From Herbaspirillum rhizosphaerae (GTDB lineage: Bacteria > Pseudomonadota > Gammaproteobacteria > Burkholderiales > Burkholderiaceae_D), in NCBI RefSeq assembly GCF_001189965.1, contig NZ_LFLU01000009.1, forward strand, positions 1 through 64,000: 64,000 nt of DNA, read 5' to 3'. Both the position numbers and the translations under genes were made by a program. Under the pieces are notes generated by a model, which ran no database searches, had not been told where the DNA came from, and saw nothing but the letters and a program-made list of their open reading frames with translations. Below are positions 61,284-64,000 of the stretch, one piece after another (positions within the stretch are counted from its first letter, which is position 1; each line of letters begins with the position of its first letter).

Positions 61284-62927
61284 TTATGCGACTTCCACGT
61301 CGATCAGCATCGGCCGGTGCGTATCCTTGCGGTTCAGCGCCAGTTGCAGGGCGTCGCGCAAGGCCGAGGCATCGGCCACGCGCAGCGCGGGGCAACCCTG
61401 GGCCTGCGCCAGTCCGACAAAATCGATCGCCGGCAATTCCGTGCCTTGCACCACGTCCGTTGCGCTGAAGCCGAACACCGGCGCAAAATCCTGCAGCGCT
61501 GCGTAACGGCCGTTGTTGAGAATCACGAACGTGATCGGCAACTGCATCTGCGCCGCACTCCACAGCGACTGGATCGAATACATGCTGGAACCATCGCCGA
61601 AGATGCCTATGATACGAGCATCCGGTTTGGCAAGAGAGACACCCAGCGCCGCCGGCATGCCGTAGCCCAGACCGCCGCTGTCCATCGTAAAAAATCCCTC
61701 GCTCCGGGTGATCGGCAGATAGTTTTGCATCACCGAGCGCGCGCTCGGTGCTTCTTCGACGATGATGTCGGACGGCTTGCGCAGCTCCGCCAGCGTCTGC
61801 ATCACATACGCCACCGACAGCGGCGAAGTCGGCTCCACCCTCTGACGCGGCGCGCGCGGCGCAGGCAGCGCGCGCGCCGGCGGCGCAGCGCGCGACAACA
61901 GATCCAGCACGCTCAGGCGAATGCTGCCGACCGCCGCCGTGCCCGACGGTGTCCACGCCGCCGTGGTCGGATCATCGGTCAACTGGCACAGCACCGCGCC
62001 ATGCGGCAGATGCGGTCCGTTGCCTTCCACGTGATACGTGAACGCCGGCGCACCCAGCGCGAAGATGCAGTCGTGGCCGTCCAGCAAGCCGACAATCCTC
62101 TCGCGCATCGCCGGCAGGAAACCGGCGAACAAACGGTGGTCTTCCGGAAAGCTGCAACGCCCCGACATCGGCGCCGCAAACACGCGCGCGTTGTGACGCT
62201 CGGCCAGTTGCACCACCGCGTCCCAGGCGTTGTCGCGATCCACCGCCGCACCGACCACGAAAGCAGGGTGCTTGCTCGCATCCAGCATCGCGCCGATCTG
62301 GTCCAATACAAACGGCTCGGCGCGCAGCTCGGTGCTCACCGTGCGCGGCGCCAGCAACTCCGCCGGTTGATCCCAGTCGTCCGCCGGAATCGACACCAGC
62401 ACCGGCCCGCGCGGCGGCAGCATCGCGATGTAATACGCGCGCGCAATCGCCAGCGGTACGTCGGCTGCGCGCGCCGGCTCCACGCTCCACTTCACGTAGG
62501 GCTTGGGCAACTCGGTCGCCTGCGCAGAAAACAAAAACGGATCGAACGGCAAAATCGAACGCGCCTGCTGACCTGCCGTGATCACCATCGGCGTGCGGTT
62601 CTTGAAGGCCGTAAAAATATTGCCCATCGCATTGCCCACCCCCGCCGCCGAATGCAGGTTGACCATCGCCGCATTGCGCGTGGCCTGCGCATAGCCGTCG
62701 GCCATGCCCACCACCACCGCCTCCTGCAAGCCCAGCACGTAGCGGAAGTCCTCGGGGAAATCGCGGAACATCGGCAGCTCGGTCGAGCCCGGATTGCCGA
62801 ACACCGACGTCATGCCGACCCGCCGCATGAAGTCCAGCACGGCGTCGCGTACGGTGATGGCGGAACGTGGTTTGATTGAGGTGGCCGAAGCGGCCGAAGT
62901 AGCCTGCGTGGATTGGGAAATGCTCAC
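61284..62927 (-). CDS. mdlC: benzoylformate decarboxylase (ThDP-dependent)
   Basis: This 547-residue enzyme has the active-site set of benzoylformate decarboxylase: S48 (GNPGSTELPMF), E69 (LGLQEAVVVGMADG) and H92 (NLHSAAGVGNAMG). The ThDP motif is GDGSSMYSIQSLWSAA with a downstream NN pair. It converts benzoylformate to benzaldehyde in the mandelate pathway. The GTG start at 62927 has AGGAG upstream; the longer frame to 63050 overlaps the divergent promoter. It is cotranscribed with the aldehyde dehydrogenase. Confidence 0.9.
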   Translation of the reverse strand: MSISQSTQATSAASATSIKPRSAITVRDAVLDFMRRVGMTSVFGNPGSTELPMFRDFPEDFRYVLGLQEAVVVGMADGYAQATRNAAMVNLHSAAGVGNAMGNIFTAFKNRTPMVITAGQQARSILPFDPFLFSAQATELPKPYVKWSVEPARAADVPLAIARAYYIAMLPPRGPVLVSIPADDWDQPAELLAPRTVSTELRAEPFVLDQIGAMLDASKHPAFVVGAAVDRDNAWDAVVQLAERHNARVFAAPMSGRCSFPEDHRLFAGFLPAMRERIVGLLDGHDCIFALGAPAFTYHVEGNGPHLPHGAVLCQLTDDPTTAAWTPSGTAAVGSIRLSVLDLLSRAAPPARALPAPRAPRQRVEPTSPLSVAYVMQTLAELRKPSDIIVEEAPSARSVMQNYLPITRSEGFFTMDSGGLGYGMPAALGVSLAKPDARIIGIFGDGSSMYSIQSLWSAAQMQLPITFVILNNGRYAALQDFAPVFGFSATDVVQGTELPAIDFVGLAQAQGCPALRVADASALRDALQLALNRKDTHRPMLIDVEVA

Positions 62928-63061
62928 CCTGGTTCTCCTGTATTCGATGTGGGGATGGCAGCGCAGTGCAGTGTTTGCGCCGCGCGACAGCTGCCGCCAG
63001 TATGAAAGCGCAAGCCTTGTTTTGAAATTGCCTTTTGGGATAAAAGACATTACTCTTTCGC

Positions 63062-63967
63062 ATGACTTTCGATCTGCGCCAGCTCACCGCTTTCACCACC
63101 ATCGTCGCCACCGGCAGTCTCGGCCGCAGCGCCGATGCCCTGCACGTCACGCAGCCGGCGCTGAGCCGCACCATCAAGCGCCTCGAAGAACAAGTCGGTG
63201 CGCCGCTCTTCGAGCGCCACTCCAAAGGCATGCAACTCACCGCCATCGGTAAAGCCTTGCTGCCGCATGCAACGCTGCTGCTGCGCGAAGCCCGGCACGC
63301 CGCCGAAGAAATCGACGCCATGCGCGGCCTCGTCAAAGGCACCATCCGCGTCGGCGCCGTCGGCAGCATCGCCAGCATGGTCCTGCCGCTGGCCATCGGC
63401 GAAGTCCTCAAGAAACATCCGACGCTGCAAGTGCAAGTCATCGAAGGCGTGTGGGACCGCCTCACCGACGCCCTCATCACCCACGAAGTCGACCTCGCCC
63501 TCGGCATGGCCGTAGCCGACACCGAAGAGATCTGCGCCATCGGCGACTGCCGCTGGGAAGACACCAGCTACGTCGTCGCCGCCGCCGACCACCCTCTGCG
63601 CAGCAAAAAGAAGCTCGCCCTCATCGACACCTTGTCGCAACCCTGGGCGCTGCCGCCGCAAGGCACCGGCCCCTACGAACAGATGCAACAAGTCTTCCAC
63701 GACCACGGCCTGCCCATGCCCGACAGCGCGGTGGAGACGCGCTCGGTCATGGTATTGAAGAGCCTGGTGACACGCTCAGGATTCCTGAGCTGGATGCCCG
63801 CCCCGATGTTCGAAGTCGACCGCAAGGCGCAACTGATTACCGCGCTGGAGATTGAAGGCGCGACGGGGACGAGAACGCTGACGGCGTTCCGCCGACGGCA
63901 TGGGATTTTGCCGGGGCCGGCGGTTAGGTTGTTGGAGGAGTTGAGGGTGTTGACGGTCACGACTTGA
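63062..63967 (+). CDS. LysR-family transcriptional regulator
   Basis: This 301-residue regulator has LTAFTTIVATGSLGRSADAL and LHVTQPALSRTIKRLEEQVG as helix-turn-helix, followed by a full effector domain. It is divergent from mdlC across 134 bp and probably activates the decarboxylase-dehydrogenase operon in response to an aromatic acid. Confidence 0.9.
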   Translation: MTFDLRQLTAFTTIVATGSLGRSADALHVTQPALSRTIKRLEEQVGAPLFERHSKGMQLTAIGKALLPHATLLLREARHAAEEIDAMRGLVKGTIRVGAVGSIASMVLPLAIGEVLKKHPTLQVQVIEGVWDRLTDALITHEVDLALGMAVADTEEICAIGDCRWEDTSYVVAAADHPLRSKKKLALIDTLSQPWALPPQGTGPYEQMQQVFHDHGLPMPDSAVETRSVMVLKSLVTRSGFLSWMPAPMFEVDRKAQLITALEIEGATGTRTLTAFRRRHGILPGPAVRLLEELRVLTVTT

Positions 63968-64000
63968 TCCAGCTCACGTCGGATGGAGTAATAGATGCGA

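Noticed and set aside
59932..62879. Long plus-strand frames over the aldehyde dehydrogenase and decarboxylase
   Set aside because: Arg/His-rich shadows of two well-defined minus-strand enzymes.
1..64000. CRISPR arrays, tRNA or rRNA genes
   Set aside because: No regularly spaced direct repeats and no cloverleaf or rRNA-like sequence were seen on reading.

Overview
The window reads as a chromosomal stretch from a beta-proteobacterium, most likely an Oxalobacteraceae/Burkholderiales soil or plant-associated organism (Herbaspirillum/Collimonas type). The reasons are the GC-rich coding, the many LysR regulators paired with small catabolic operons, MHS-family symporters, a general porin of the beta-proteobacterial type, and ars and mandelate-type genes. 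The genus is inference. I see no tRNA, rRNA, CRISPR array or prophage core.

Region 1 (1-9.7 kb) is accessory. It opens with a truncated IS21-type istA. It continues with a metallo-beta-lactamase-fold hydrolase and its divergent LysR regulator, then a rightward run of redox genes: three short-chain dehydrogenases, a START-like protein and an alcohol dehydrogenase. The last dehydrogenase overlaps an ECF sigma factor that carries a SnoaL-like C-terminal domain. A GFA protein and an ArsR/START pair follow on the other strand. The ArsR promoter looks leaderless and self-overlapped by its operator.

Region 2 (9.9-22.2 kb) holds a CoA-transferase, a hybrid histidine kinase with a convergent LuxR-type response regulator, an arsRBCH arsenic operon, a quinone oxidoreductase with a divergent LysR, a START-MarR operon with a near-consensus promoter inside an inverted repeat, and a DUF2076-like protein.

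Region 3 (22.3-45.3 kb) holds uptake and catabolism modules. These are LysR // MHS symporter + M20 amidohydrolase + porin; LysE exporter; TetR // glutathione S-transferase with two matched palindromic operators; GNAT; chemoreceptor; solute-binding protein; LysR // MmgE/PrpD + MHS symporter + trans-aconitate methyltransferase; a YeeE/YedE pair; and a GntR, amidase and taurine/nitrate-type ABC transporter.

Region 4 (45.6-59.7 kb) is the most unusual part and is devoted to the cell surface. It contains a Slam-like outer-membrane translocator with a TbpB-like cargo that has no lipobox (a type XI secretion pair), a NarL-type regulator and a hybrid kinase paralogous to the pair in region 2, a 1729-residue Ig-repeat autotransporter, three tandem tail-collar (MdpB-like) proteins, and a stand-alone Hint-fold protein. 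A 24-bp palindrome with NarL-like 7-2-7 geometry lies just upstream of the cargo gene and suggests that the two-component system controls secretion.

Region 5 (59.8-64 kb) is a lower mandelate pathway: benzoylformate decarboxylase and an aromatic aldehyde dehydrogenase with a divergent LysR regulator.
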